The notes beneath the pieces are model-generated. The model did no database searches. It was not told where the DNA came from and saw nothing but the letters and a program-made list of their open reading frames with translations. The translations under genes and the position numbers were made by a program. A DNA stretch of 43,434 nt from Clostridiales bacterium (GTDB taxonomy: Bacteria > Bacillota > Clostridia > Oscillospirales > CAG-382). The stretch covers positions 1 to 43,434 of the forward strand of contig DMMZ01000050.1 of assembly GCA_003452915.1 (NCBI GenBank). Reading direction: 5' to 3'. This document shows positions 1 through 7,558 of this stretch, piece after piece. Positions within the stretch are counted from its first letter, which is position 1. Each line of letters begins with the position of its first letter.

Positions 1-578
1 GGTGTTGCAAAGGTATTATCAACGATAAGGGGAATTCCGTTTTTATGTGCGATATCAGCTACTGCTTTTATATCAATTATATCGCTATTGGGATTGCCTA
101 GAGTTTCAATAAAGATTAATTTTGTATTGGGCTTTATTACTTTTTCAAAGTTGTTTACATCATGTCCGTCAACAAAGGTTGTTTCTATTCCTATATCCTC
201 AAAGGTATTGGAAAATAGATTGTAGCTACCTCCGTAAATTGTTTTTGCCGAAACAATGTGGTCTCCTGCTTTTGTAATATTTAAAATTGCATAATTAATA
301 GCTGCTGCACCGGATGCTGTTGCAAGCGCTGCTGCTCCGCCTTCCAAAGCAGCTATCCTTTGTTCAAAAACGTCACTTGTCGGGTTCATTAACCTGGTAT
401 ATATATTTCCGCCTTCGGTTAAGGCAAATCTGCCTGCAGCTTGTTTACTATCCTCAAAAACGTAAGATGCAGTCGCATAGATCGGAACTGCTCTTGAGCC
501 GGTTGCAGAATCGGGCTGCTCCTGTCCAACGTGAAGCTGGAGTGTTTCGAATTTGTATTTATTATTAATATTAGCCAT
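1..578 (-). CDS. metY: O-acetylhomoserine sulfhydrylase (partial, C-terminus outside window)
   Basis: Pyridoxal-phosphate enzyme of the Cys/Met metabolism family. It is expected to make homocysteine (or methionine) from O-acetylhomoserine and sulfide in the cytoplasm. The visible 192 residues read MANINNKYKFETLQLHVGQ at the start, then an SRAVPIYATASYVF segment, YTRLMNPTSDVFEQRIAALEGG, ASGAAA, and the PLP-stacking region GGSYNLF, all typical of MetY. The PLP lysine lies beyond the window edge. The ATG at 576-578 follows an AAAGGA site at 589-594. The gene sits downstream of its own sigma-A promoter and a Cys-rich leader ORF, and an Rrf2 regulator lies upstream on the same strand, so control by sulfur or cysteine supply is likely. 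Cystathionine gamma-synthase is a less likely alternative, because the N-terminal pattern is that of the longer MetY group. Confidence 0.92.
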   Translation of the reverse strand, partial: MANINNKYKFETLQLHVGQEQPDSATGSRAVPIYATASYVFEDSKQAAGRFALTEGGNIYTRLMNPTSDVFEQRIAALEGGAAALATASGAAAINYAILNITKAGDHIVSAKTIYGGSYNLFSNTFEDIGIETTFVDGHDVNNFEKVIKPNTKLIFIETLGNPNSDIIDIKAVADIAHKNGIPLIVDNTFAT

Positions 579-595
579 TGTAAAAAAATCCTTTC

Positions 596-688
596 TTATT
601 TTAAATAATTTTTAAGGAATTTACAACAGCAGCACATTCGTCCATTTCTAAAATTATGTCTGACAAGAGTAGTAAGTAGTATTTTCAA
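596..688 (-). CDS. cysteine-rich leader peptide upstream of metY
   Basis: A 30-codon ORF starts at TTG (686-688) behind an AAGAAGGG ribosome binding site. Its product contains LVRHNFRNGRMCCCC with four consecutive Cys codons (TGC TGC TGT TGT, 623-634). The TAA stop (596-598) is directly followed by the metY Shine-Dalgarno site. The layout (promoter, about 40 nt, leader with a run of codons for the pathway product, then the structural gene) is that of an attenuation leader peptide. Cysteine-responsive leaders are known ahead of sulfur genes in actinobacteria. A TCCTT segment at 614-618, just after the Cys codons, can pair with the AAGGA of the metY ribosome binding site at 589-593, so a ribosome paused on Cys codons would free that site. 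The ORF and pairing are visible; the mechanism is inferred. Confidence 0.7.
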   Translation of the reverse strand: MKILLTTLVRHNFRNGRMCCCCKFLKNYLK

Positions 689-730
689 AATGTGCCCTTC
701 TTTCAATTATATTAATTCCTATCGGAAATA

Positions 731-756
731 TATGAATTATACCACGATAATTCATA
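731..756. promoter_or_regulatory. 10-bp perfect inverted repeat, candidate Rrf2 operator
   Basis: TATGAATTAT at 731-740 is mirrored exactly by ATAATTCATA at 747-756 with a 6-base spacer. The palindrome covers the -10 box and most of the promoter spacer, so a dimer bound here would block RNA polymerase. The Rrf2 regulator encoded just upstream (825-1262) is the obvious candidate ligand. Confidence 0.65.
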
Positions 757-764
757 CGTGTCAA
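736..764 (-). promoter_or_regulatory. sigma-A promoter of the leader-metY transcript
   Basis: On the minus strand TTGACA (759-764) and TATAAT (736-741) are separated by exactly 17 bases, a perfect match to the sigma-A consensus. Transcription would begin near 729, about 40 nt before the leader ORF. Confidence 0.88.
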
Positions 765-824
765 TAGTTGAAGAATAAATATAAAAAATTCATCCAAATG
801 TACTAAATTATAGATTTATTTTAA

Positions 825-1262
825 TTATATATTGTAGTTATTGCCTATTAAACCATCTTGTTGTTTTATCAAATCCTCTATTGTTACACTTTCTAAATAA
901 TTATCAACTAAAGCAGCTAATTTCCGCCAAAGCGGCAGGGTAAGACAATCATCGGCTTTTGGGCATTGATTGATATCAGATTCAAGACAAGCAACAGGTG
1001 CAAGGCTGCCTTCCGTTAACTTCAATATAGCTCCAACTGTATAGTTTCGGGGTTCTTTAGCCAGCTTGTATCCGCCTTCCTTACCACGTAAGCTTATTAA
1101 ATAACCTGCTTTAGTGAGAACAGCTACAATCATTTCAAGATATTTCAGCGAGATATTTTGTCTTTCGGAAATTTCCTTTAAAGGTATGAACTTGTCGCTG
1201 CCCTGCTGTGAAATATCTATTATTACACGCAGTGCGTAACGACCTTTTGTGGATATTTTCAT
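825..1262 (-). CDS. Rrf2 family transcriptional regulator (IscR/CymR-like)
   Basis: The 145-residue protein begins with MKISTKGRYALRVIIDI, the canonical Rrf2 start, followed by a winged helix with SLKYLEMIV and the wing LRGKEGGYKLA. Cys92, Cys100 and Cys106 sit in the region where IscR binds an Fe-S cluster, so it may sense Fe-S or redox state. CymR of Bacillus, which controls cysteine metabolism, lacks these cysteines. It is encoded directly upstream of the metY promoter, whose -10 region is covered by a perfect palindrome, so it probably represses metY in response to sulfur or Fe-S status. The AAAGGT ribosome site is 14 bases from the ATG, rather far. No terminator lies between this gene and the metY promoter. 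Confidence 0.9.
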   Translation of the reverse strand: MKISTKGRYALRVIIDISQQGSDKFIPLKEISERQNISLKYLEMIVAVLTKAGYLISLRGKEGGYKLAKEPRNYTVGAILKLTEGSLAPVACLESDINQCPKADDCLTLPLWRKLAALVDNYLESVTIEDLIKQQDGLIGNNYNI

Positions 1263-1313
1263 ATTTTATATTATATACCTTTCATCACTATAAAAATCTA
1301 TTATTATTTAAAC

Positions 1314-1869
1314 CTAAATTCCAGTTATTTGTTCGCCGCAGGAACCGCATTTTGCCACAGAACCTTTAATTATTTTATTAATAGTACCACAATTGCTGCA
1401 AATTGCAGTAGTTAAACTTTGGAAAGTAATAGAAAGCGGTATGTTATTTATTGTCTGATGCTGTTGACTGGAAAGGTGTAGGCAATTATAATCAGAATCA
1501 AAAAGATGGTCACTGAAATATCCGGAAGCCAACAGCTTTATAACGTTTCTTTTGGCAATTATAGGAGTAACACCGGTTAATAAAGCAAGCTTGTCTACCG
1601 AAATTGTTGGTTCAACCGAGAAAATTGCCGCATAACTATAATAGAGAAATAGTGTTCTGTTTTTTTTATAACCCCAAATTATCAAGATTACACCGGATAA
1701 TGAAATTACAAAAATAATAATTAACGGGGTAAGCCTTGATTCACCTTCAAGTAGAATTACTAAAGTTGTAAACCCAAAAAAATATTGCTATTATCCATCC
1801 GAATATAAGCTGTAAAATACTGATTATTTTATTTTTTCTGATTACGTAATCCTTAATATTACCAGTCAT
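1314..1869 (-). pseudogene. frameshifted membrane protein with C-terminal zinc ribbon
   Basis: Reading from ATG at 1867-1869, behind a strong AAAGGAG site, gives MTGNIKDYVIRKNK and a first membrane segment that breaks after FGWIIAIFF. Removing one base from the run of seven identical bases at 1776-1782 restores one frame through a second membrane segment (PLIIIFVISLSGVILII), a winged-helix-like region (ISVDKLALLTGVTPIIAKRN), and a zinc ribbon CSNCG...CGSCG near the C-terminus. The restored product would be about 185 residues. An assembly or sequencing error in the homopolymer is as likely as true inactivation. The 3' part alone is open from 1685 (TTG). I do not recognise a named function. Similar layouts (two membrane helices, wHTH, zinc ribbon) are seen in uncharacterised Clostridia proteins. 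Confidence 0.7.
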
Positions 1870-1929
1870 ATTTACTACTCCTTTCACAAACGATTAAAAA
1901 GCTATACTACTTATAACAACTAATAATTT

Positions 1930-1957
1930 ATTATACATTAATTATTGGATTTGTCAA
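1930..1957 (-). promoter_or_regulatory. sigma-A promoter of the zinc-ribbon gene
   Basis: TTGACA (1952-1957) and TATAAT (1930-1935) on the minus strand with a 16-base spacer, about 60 bases before the ATG at 1869. It probably also drives rrf2, which follows after 51 bases. Confidence 0.75.
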
Positions 1958-2002
1958 TTATATACTTATAGAATTGAATTTAGATGCGCTAAATTAACTC
2001 CA

Positions 2003-2040
2003 TAAAAACGTATAAATCCCCTGGATGAAAGGGGATTTAT
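2003..2040 (-). terminator. intrinsic terminator of the copper operon
   Basis: A perfect 10-bp stem, ATAAATCCCC (2012-2021) with GGGGATTTAT (2031-2040), has a 9-base loop. On the minus strand it is followed by ACGTTTTTATG. It lies 8 bases after the stop of the lipoprotein gene. Confidence 0.75.
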
Positions 2041-2048
2041 ACTCATTA

Positions 2049-2717
2049 CTATTTTAAATTAAAGGGCTTAAGAAGCTTATCAAGTTCAACCGATTTTTGA
2101 TCTTCGTCCATAACTGATACCTTAGCAAAAACCCAACCTTCAACACTATTCGGGTCCATACCTGCATCAATAAAAACCTCGGGATTCAACACAAACACAA
2201 TATCTTTATCGTTTGTGCTCATATCTTTTGCCCATTCAAACATATTTCCGCCAGCAAGGTCTACTCCGTAATGATCCAAAGATGCGTGATACTTGACAGA
2301 TTCACGTTTAAGCTCCACAATTTTCTCGAAGGATGCAAGAGGAGTTGCTTTATCTTTATAAGTTAAATCATCTTCTCCAAGATTGGTTCCGACCGTAATT
2401 TTTCCATCGTAATACATACCATCAGGCAACTTATCAACATCAAGTCCAGCGTCAATAAAGGGCTGTGCAACAAATCTTATCATAACATCATACTCGGCAT
2501 CGTTATTAAAATTTTTACTCCAGAAGAATCGAGCACTGCCATCCGGTGCACTTAACGACCAGCCACCATACATTTCATCTTCGGTAACCTCGTCGGGTAT
2601 CGTATTTAGTAATACACTGAATGAAGAAATAGCTGATTTACCGACAACATCGGTTTGTTCGCAGGATGCAAGTAAAAATATTAGAACAAGGGATAATGCT
2701 ATTATACTTTTCTTCAT
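2049..2717 (-). CDS. lipoprotein with two related half-domains, copper-operon associated
   Basis: The 222-residue protein has a lipoprotein signal peptide, MKKSIIALSLVLIFLLASC, with Cys19 as the expected lipid-modified residue, so it sits on the outer face of the membrane. Two segments repeat the pattern FIDAG(L/M)D..(K/S)..(D/E)G: PFIDAGLDVDKLPDGMYYDG near residue 87 and VFIDAGMDPNSVEGWVFAKV near 181, suggesting two copies of one beta-rich module. It follows copA after only 12 bases on the same strand, so it is probably co-transcribed with the copper genes and may bind metal outside the cell. It contains no obvious His/Met copper motif, so the link rests on position only. Function not recognised. 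Confidence 0.75.
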   Translation of the reverse strand: MKKSIIALSLVLIFLLASCEQTDVVGKSAISSFSVLLNTIPDEVTEDEMYGGWSLSAPDGSARFFWSKNFNNDAEYDVMIRFVAQPFIDAGLDVDKLPDGMYYDGKITVGTNLGEDDLTYKDKATPLASFEKIVELKRESVKYHASLDHYGVDLAGGNMFEWAKDMSTNDKDIVFVLNPEVFIDAGMDPNSVEGWVFAKVSVMDEDQKSVELDKLLKPFNLK

Positions 2718-2729
2718 AAATAATCCTTC

Positions 2730-4976
2730 CTATTTAATTTTATAAGGTTTAAATCTCTTTAATCTCAGTGCATTTGTCAAAACAGAAACCGAGCTTAAAG
2801 ACATTGCTGCTGCCGCAAATATCGGGTTAAGCAACGGTCCTCCAAAGAGGTATAAAAGACCGGCGGCAATCGGTATTCCGGCAACATTATAACCAAACGC
2901 CCAGAACAGATTTTGTTTGATATTACGGATAGTGCTTTTGCTAAGGTGAATAGCCGTCGGCACATCCATAAGATCACTTTTCATAAGAACAATATCAGCC
3001 GATTCCATAGCAACATCGGTTCCCGAGCCAATAGCAATTCCGATATCCGCTTGTACAAGAGCAGGAGCATCATTGATACCGTCTCCGACCATCGCAACCT
3101 TTTTGCCTTCGTTCTGGAGCTTTTTGACCTCGTTGGATTTATCTTGAGGTAATACTTCTGCCAAAACCCTGTTGATTCCGACCTGCTTTGCAATAGCTTC
3201 GGCAGTTTTTTTATTATCGCCTGTAATCATCGCAACTTCGATACCCATGGACTGTAGTTTTTTTATGGCATCCGCACTGCTTTTTTTAACAACATCGGCA
3301 ACGGCTATAATACCGGCTATATTGTTATCAAACGCAACATACATCGGGGTTTTACCCTCACTTGCTAGTCTGTCTGACGTGTTTTCAAGTGAAGTAAGAG
3401 ATATTTTTTTCTCGTTCATAAGCTTTCTGTTACCGATTAAGGTGTGAATTCCGTCGATAACGACTTCTATTCCAAAGCCGGGTATGGCATTGAAATTTTC
3501 TACACTCATAAATTCAAGGTTCTCTTTTTCTGCACCTCTGACAATAGCTTCCCCAAGAGGATGCTCCGAGCCTTTTTCAGCTGAAGCCGCTATTTGTAAA
3601 AGATGCTCTCTTGAAATATCGGAAGATGTGATGATGTCGGTAACTTCCGGTTTTCCTTCTGTTATTGTGCCTGTTTTATCAAAAACTATCGTATTTATTT
3701 TATGTGTTGTTTCAAGCGCTTCTCCGCCTTTTATCAAAATGCCGTATTCTGCACCCTTGCCTGTTCCGACCATGATAGCTGTCGGTGTTGCAAGACCGAG
3801 TGCACAGGGGCATGCGATAACAAGAACAGAAATGAATATTGTTAAAGCAAAAACCAGCGTCTGTCCTGCAATCATCCAAGCCAAAAAAGCAAGTATGGCG
3901 ATTACACAAACGATAGGAACAAAATAACCTGAGACAATATCCGCCATCTGAGCGATCGGAGCTTTTGAGCTTTGTGCGTCCTCTACTAATTTTATAATTT
4001 GTGCCAGAGCGGTGTCGCTTCCTACCTTTGTGGCTTTAAATTTTATAAAACCGTTTTTGTTTATACTAGCGGCATATACTTTGTCGCCTGTCTTTTTATC
4101 AATCGGCATAGACTCGCCCGTAAGCATGGACTCGTCAATTGCGGTGTTACCTTCGAGAACAATGCCGTCGACAGGTATCTTTTCACCGGGTTTGACTATT
4201 ATTTCGTCCCCGATTTCTACCTCGTCAATAGGCTTTTCTATTTCTTTTCCGTCAACAATAACTATTGCCGTCTTTGGCGCAAGTCCCATCAGCTTTTTAA
4301 TAGCTTCGCTGGTTTTTCCTTTCGAGACCGCTTCAAGAGATTTACCAAGCAGTATTAATGTTATAATTACACCGGCTGTTTCAAAATATAATCCTTCAAC
4401 CGCACCGAAATTACATGAATATATCTGATATGTGGAATACAAGCTGTATATTATTGCAGCGCTTGTTCCTATAGCAATTAACGAATCCATATTCGGACTT
4501 CGCTGAACCAGTGCTTTAAAGCCCACTGTGTAAAACTTGTAACCTGCAATTATTATCGGTATCGTTAAAATAATTTGCGTTAACGCATAATCAAGCGGAT
4601 AATTCATCGGATTTAAAAAAGCAGGGATAGGGAAGGGCAGCCACCAAATCATAGAGCCCATTGCAAGGTATAACAACGGAACACCGAAGATTGCCGAAAC
4701 GGTGAATTTCTTCCAGAGTATTTTTATTTCTTTTTCTTTACGAAGTTTATCTTCGTCAACGGTATCTTTTTTTATAACAGAATAGCCTGTTTTTTCTATA
4801 ATTTGTTTAATATCAGATAATTTGGTTGTTTGCGGATCAAATTCCACAGCTAATTTTTCTGTCGCAAAATTTACAGATGCAATAGTTACACCGTCCATCT
4901 TGCCGACAGCTTTTTCGACTCTCTGAGCGCAGGCAGCACATGTCATTCCGCCTATTTTTAAGTTTTCTGTACTCAT
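2730..4976 (-). CDS. copA: copper-translocating P1B-type ATPase
   Basis: A 748-residue membrane ATPase that pumps Cu(I) across the cytoplasmic membrane. Visible features in order: one N-terminal HMA domain (GGMTCAAC, Cys13 and Cys16), membrane helices, the actuator loop LTGES, the metal-binding CPC motif (Cys389-Pro-Cys391) in ACPCALGLATPT, phosphorylation motif DKTGT (Asp433), the P1B signature SEHPLG, and GDGINDAPAL in the hinge. The start chosen is ATG 4974-4976, directly behind AGGAGGG. An upstream in-frame start at 5036 would add 20 hydrophobic residues and has no ribosome site. It lies between the HMA/UreH/cupredoxin fusion (106 bases upstream) and a lipoprotein (12 bases downstream), forming a copper-handling operon. 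The CPC and HMA motifs favour copper over Zn/Cd/Pb. Confidence 0.95.
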   Translation of the reverse strand: MSTENLKIGGMTCAACAQRVEKAVGKMDGVTIASVNFATEKLAVEFDPQTTKLSDIKQIIEKTGYSVIKKDTVDEDKLRKEKEIKILWKKFTVSAIFGVPLLYLAMGSMIWWLPFPIPAFLNPMNYPLDYALTQIILTIPIIIAGYKFYTVGFKALVQRSPNMDSLIAIGTSAAIIYSLYSTYQIYSCNFGAVEGLYFETAGVIITLILLGKSLEAVSKGKTSEAIKKLMGLAPKTAIVIVDGKEIEKPIDEVEIGDEIIVKPGEKIPVDGIVLEGNTAIDESMLTGESMPIDKKTGDKVYAASINKNGFIKFKATKVGSDTALAQIIKLVEDAQSSKAPIAQMADIVSGYFVPIVCVIAILAFLAWMIAGQTLVFALTIFISVLVIACPCALGLATPTAIMVGTGKGAEYGILIKGGEALETTHKINTIVFDKTGTITEGKPEVTDIITSSDISREHLLQIAASAEKGSEHPLGEAIVRGAEKENLEFMSVENFNAIPGFGIEVVIDGIHTLIGNRKLMNEKKISLTSLENTSDRLASEGKTPMYVAFDNNIAGIIAVADVVKKSSADAIKKLQSMGIEVAMITGDNKKTAEAIAKQVGINRVLAEVLPQDKSNEVKKLQNEGKKVAMVGDGINDAPALVQADIGIAIGSGTDVAMESADIVLMKSDLMDVPTAIHLSKSTIRNIKQNLFWAFGYNVAGIPIAAGLLYLFGGPLLNPIFAAAAMSLSSVSVLTNALRLKRFKPYKIK

Positions 4977-5082
4977 CAAACTCTTCCCTCCTAGGGTAGT
5001 ATTTCCTAAAATTATTATAATAACAACTATAATCAATAAAGATATTTATTATATTAACATTTTATAGATTTTTAAATATTTC

Positions 5083-6432
5083 TTAATCTGTAACCGTTAT
5101 TTCGCTTCCTATCATACCCATCCAACAGCTAAAAGGGAATACTCCGCTCTCGGTAGGAGTAAATTCAATAATATTATCTCCGGCTTTCAGCTTTTTTTCA
5201 ATATCGTATTCGGGTACGATTATCTCGTTGTTACAGCTGTTTATATCTTTTGCCTGAGCGGAGATAATCCACTTGACAGGTATGCCTTTTTTTACGGTGA
5301 TAGGCTCGTATGCTCTCGAAGATAGCTTTGTTTTGATAACCTGAAAACCATCGACAGATTCAACTGTTTCACTTATGGTGCTTTCAACCTCGCTGGTATC
5401 GTTATCGATACCAATCCTAGGAGCGGTAAAACCAGATAGGATAGCACCACTGTTAAACATGAAAATACCGAGTACAACGACCAGCGCCGCGCTTACTGTC
5501 ATCATCTTTGATGTAAACTTTTTGCTCAACAACGAGCTTAATGCTCCTAAGCCGAACATTAGCGGAACAGTTCCAAGGCTGAACAAGAACATCGAGACCG
5601 CACCCTTGACAGGGCTGCCTGTGGATAACGCATATATCTGCATAGCCTGCAAAGGACCGCAGGGCATAAGTCCGTTTAATAATCCGACGTAAAGCGGACC
5701 CTTATTCTGTTTCTGCTCGTTGATTTTATTTGCAAATATCTTTGGCATTCTTGGGCTGAACTTGCGTAACCATGGAAATATGTTCAACATATTTATTCCC
5801 ATAATAATCATAAAAATGCCTGCGGCAATCTGTACAAAACCTCTTGCAGTCCCCGAAAAGGTGAATACAGAACCTATCGCACCGACAATTCCGCCCACAA
5901 CAGTATAAGAGATTACTCTGCCCATATTGTATAAAAGACTGGGTCTGAGCGTTGACACCTTATTTCCGTTTTTATTTTCGAGTGCTTTTTGTGGAACGCA
6001 TTGCGAGAGGTTTATTCCTCCGCACATGGCAACGCAGTGTATTGAGGTAAGCAAGCCGATAACAAACAGCATTCCGTACCCCATGCCCTCTTCTGCCAGA
6101 GGAATATCACCAAAGTAATTCAAAAATCCAAAATGGTCGATAACAAGGTATAAAGCTAAAATTATAAAACCAACACCCAGCACCCTGCTAAAGTCGAATT
6201 TCTTATTTTGTTTTTGAACTATCTTATAACCAAGCTGTTCTATTGCTTTAATGATTTTTTCAATGCTTATTATATTGCCGTCGAAGCTGAAGGTAGCTAC
6301 CCCAGAGGAATAACTTACCTTTGCAGATTTAATGCCGTTTAAGCTTTTAAGTTTCTTTTCAATAGCGTTCTGACAGTTAATACATGTCATTCCGTCAATT
6401 TTTAATGTTTGTGTATTAATGTTTTGTGCCAT
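5083..6432 (-). CDS. HMA - UreH/SafE-like membrane protein - cupredoxin fusion
   Basis: The 449-residue protein joins three parts. Residues 1-75 are a heavy-metal-associated domain with GMTCINC (Cys17, Cys20). Residues about 105-335 are a six-helix membrane domain of the DsbD_2/UreH, sulfite-exporter-like (TauE/SafE) group, with the hallmark HCVAMCGG and a second half NGLMPCGPLQAMQIYALSTG. Residues about 350-449 are a cupredoxin-like domain ending in FSCWMGMIG, with a Cys/Cys/Met ligand set (SCNNE, Cys436, Met) instead of the usual His ligands. The domains together suggest handing Cu(I) to or from the outside face of the membrane in concert with CopA, encoded next. Transport of sulfite or another anion is not supported by the added copper domains. 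The ATG follows AGGAGG and a perfect -10 promoter. Confidence 0.85.
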   Translation of the reverse strand: MAQNINTQTLKIDGMTCINCQNAIEKKLKSLNGIKSAKVSYSSGVATFSFDGNIISIEKIIKAIEQLGYKIVQKQNKKFDFSRVLGVGFIILALYLVIDHFGFLNYFGDIPLAEEGMGYGMLFVIGLLTSIHCVAMCGGINLSQCVPQKALENKNGNKVSTLRPSLLYNMGRVISYTVVGGIVGAIGSVFTFSGTARGFVQIAAGIFMIIMGINMLNIFPWLRKFSPRMPKIFANKINEQKQNKGPLYVGLLNGLMPCGPLQAMQIYALSTGSPVKGAVSMFLFSLGTVPLMFGLGALSSLLSKKFTSKMMTVSAALVVVLGIFMFNSGAILSGFTAPRIGIDNDTSEVESTISETVESVDGFQVIKTKLSSRAYEPITVKKGIPVKWIISAQAKDINSCNNEIIVPEYDIEKKLKAGDNIIEFTPTESGVFPFSCWMGMIGSEITVTD

Positions 6433-6483
6433 ATCTGACCTCCTGTTTTCTTACGAATGTATAAACCTACTATTACTATAGGA

Positions 6484-6512
6484 ATTATATCATATAAGTT
6501 TCTTATAGTCAA
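6484..6512 (-). promoter_or_regulatory. sigma-A promoter of the copper operon
   Basis: TTGACT (6507-6512) and TATAAT (6484-6489) on the minus strand with a 17-base spacer. Between the -10 box and the gene is CCTACTATTACTATAGG (6466-6482), whose ends CCTA/TAGG are mirrored. It could be an operator for a copper repressor, but I cannot assign one. Confidence 0.78.
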
Positions 6513-6535
6513 TAAGACAGGCAAGGGAATTTATA

Positions 6536-6576
6536 CAAAAAAATAAAAAACGGCATATCCTTGTAAGGGGTATGCC
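6536..6576 (-). terminator. intrinsic terminator of the accessory island
   Basis: Stem GGCATATCC (6552-6560) pairs with GGGTATGCC (6568-6576), one G-T pair, loop TTGTAAG. On the minus strand it is followed by a long T-rich tract (GTTTTTTATTTTTTTG). It ends the transcript of the minus-strand genes at 6698-8326. Confidence 0.8.
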
Positions 6577-6697
6577 ATGGTGTGGGGTTTGTATAGTTAA
6601 TTATCTAATAAATTGAAAGTTTGGAACAAAACAAATTGACACATTATAAAAATAACAGGAAATTTCGGTGGATTTATATGTATAAACTTATAATTTT

Positions 6698-7123
6698 TTA
6701 TTTTTGGAAAATTGATTTATGGATCTCTGTTATAAACACCAAAGCTTTTATGTTATATTCTTTGACATGTTTTTTCCAAAACATAAACAACAGTGAAACT
6801 GCGTCTTGTTTTTGATCTTCATTCACCATTACTATTTTTAAAATTTCATTGGTTTTTTCTTCAATGTATTGAAAAAAGTCATCGTTCGAATTATCTTTAT
6901 CCAAAAAAATTAATCTTCGTTTTTTACTGAGAATGTTTAAATGACAACTTTCTATTGCAGAAAAAATATTCGTAATACTTCTATTCTCTTCCGGCATCCC
7001 TAAAATATATAATGTATCAAAAATCTTTTGAGTTTCATCTAAATACGAAAAATAAATCTCAAATAATTTTTCTTTTTCCCTATTATTATTTAAATTAAGT
7101 AATTTACTGTTAATCTTTTCCAT
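6698..7123 (-). CDS. unassigned helical protein, accessory pair partner
   Basis: A 141-residue protein, soluble by composition, rich in Lys, Asn, Glu and Ile, and almost entirely helical in appearance (for example EKEKLFEIYFSYLDETQKIF and a C-terminal MFWKKHVKEYNIKALVFITE). I recognise no domain or catalytic motif. It lies 11 bases after the membrane protein gene at 7135-7461 on the same strand and ends before a strong terminator, so the two are almost certainly co-transcribed and may act together. Codon use is strongly AT-biased compared with the copper genes and GH172 gene on either side, suggesting recent acquisition. Function unknown. Confidence 0.6.
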   Translation of the reverse strand: MEKINSKLLNLNNNREKEKLFEIYFSYLDETQKIFDTLYILGMPEENRSITNIFSAIESCHLNILSKKRRLIFLDKDNSNDDFFQYIEEKTNEILKIVMVNEDQKQDAVSLLFMFWKKHVKEYNIKALVFITEIHKSIFQK

Positions 7124-7134
7124 TCTTGATTGGG

Positions 7135-7461
7135 CTATATCATTTTATGCTTGAATTTCTGATTTTGCCATATAGCCAAAGCACCTAACACCACCGTACC
7201 TAAAAACGAAAGGAATGATCCGTAAAACGACAATACATCTTTTGCTTCCCATAAAGTGTAATACGCCTTTGCTGTTTCACTTCCTAATTTGTACAACTCG
7301 TTTATTAAGAATGGAGTAAATATAGTGTTAAGGATGATACCTATTATTAAAATTTTAAAAGGTGTCTTCTTCTTTTTAAGTATTTGATAGATAGCACCAA
7401 AGACAATAATAAGGCCTGTTACTACGCCAAATAAAGCTATCGTACAAATTAATTTGTTCAT
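7135..7461 (-). CDS. small three-helix membrane protein
   Basis: A 108-residue protein with hydrophobic helices at about 4-25, 35-54 and 78-98, a Lys-rich turn (LKKKKTPFK) after the first helix, and a short basic tail. The last helix, LSFYGSFLSFLGTVVLGALA followed by IWQNQKFK, resembles the final segment of small membrane proteins that recur in Firmicutes accessory regions; this is from memory only. The ATG follows GAAAGG at a good distance. It is encoded directly upstream of the 141-residue protein and could anchor it to the membrane or act as its membrane effector. No enzymatic motif is visible. Confidence 0.65.
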   Translation of the reverse strand: MNKLICTIALFGVVTGLIIVFGAIYQILKKKKTPFKILIIGIILNTIFTPFLINELYKLGSETAKAYYTLWEAKDVLSFYGSFLSFLGTVVLGALAIWQNQKFKHKMI

Positions 7462-7558
7462 ACATTAACCTTTCTTTATTTAATATATAATTGAAGAATT
7501 AAAAAGCTTTTACCTATGAACTTAACACTACTGCTATTTCAAGAATATATCTATCTGT

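Noticed and set aside
3484..3927. 147-codon plus-strand open frame, and several others between 2913 and 4428
   Set aside because: They lie antisense to copA, lack ribosome sites and encode no recognisable domain; copA motifs fix the true strand.
4984..4997. CCCT/AGGG mirror overlapping the copA ribosome site, considered as a CsoR-type operator
   Set aside because: The match is only four bases per arm and is explained by the Shine-Dalgarno sequence; there is no promoter right before it.
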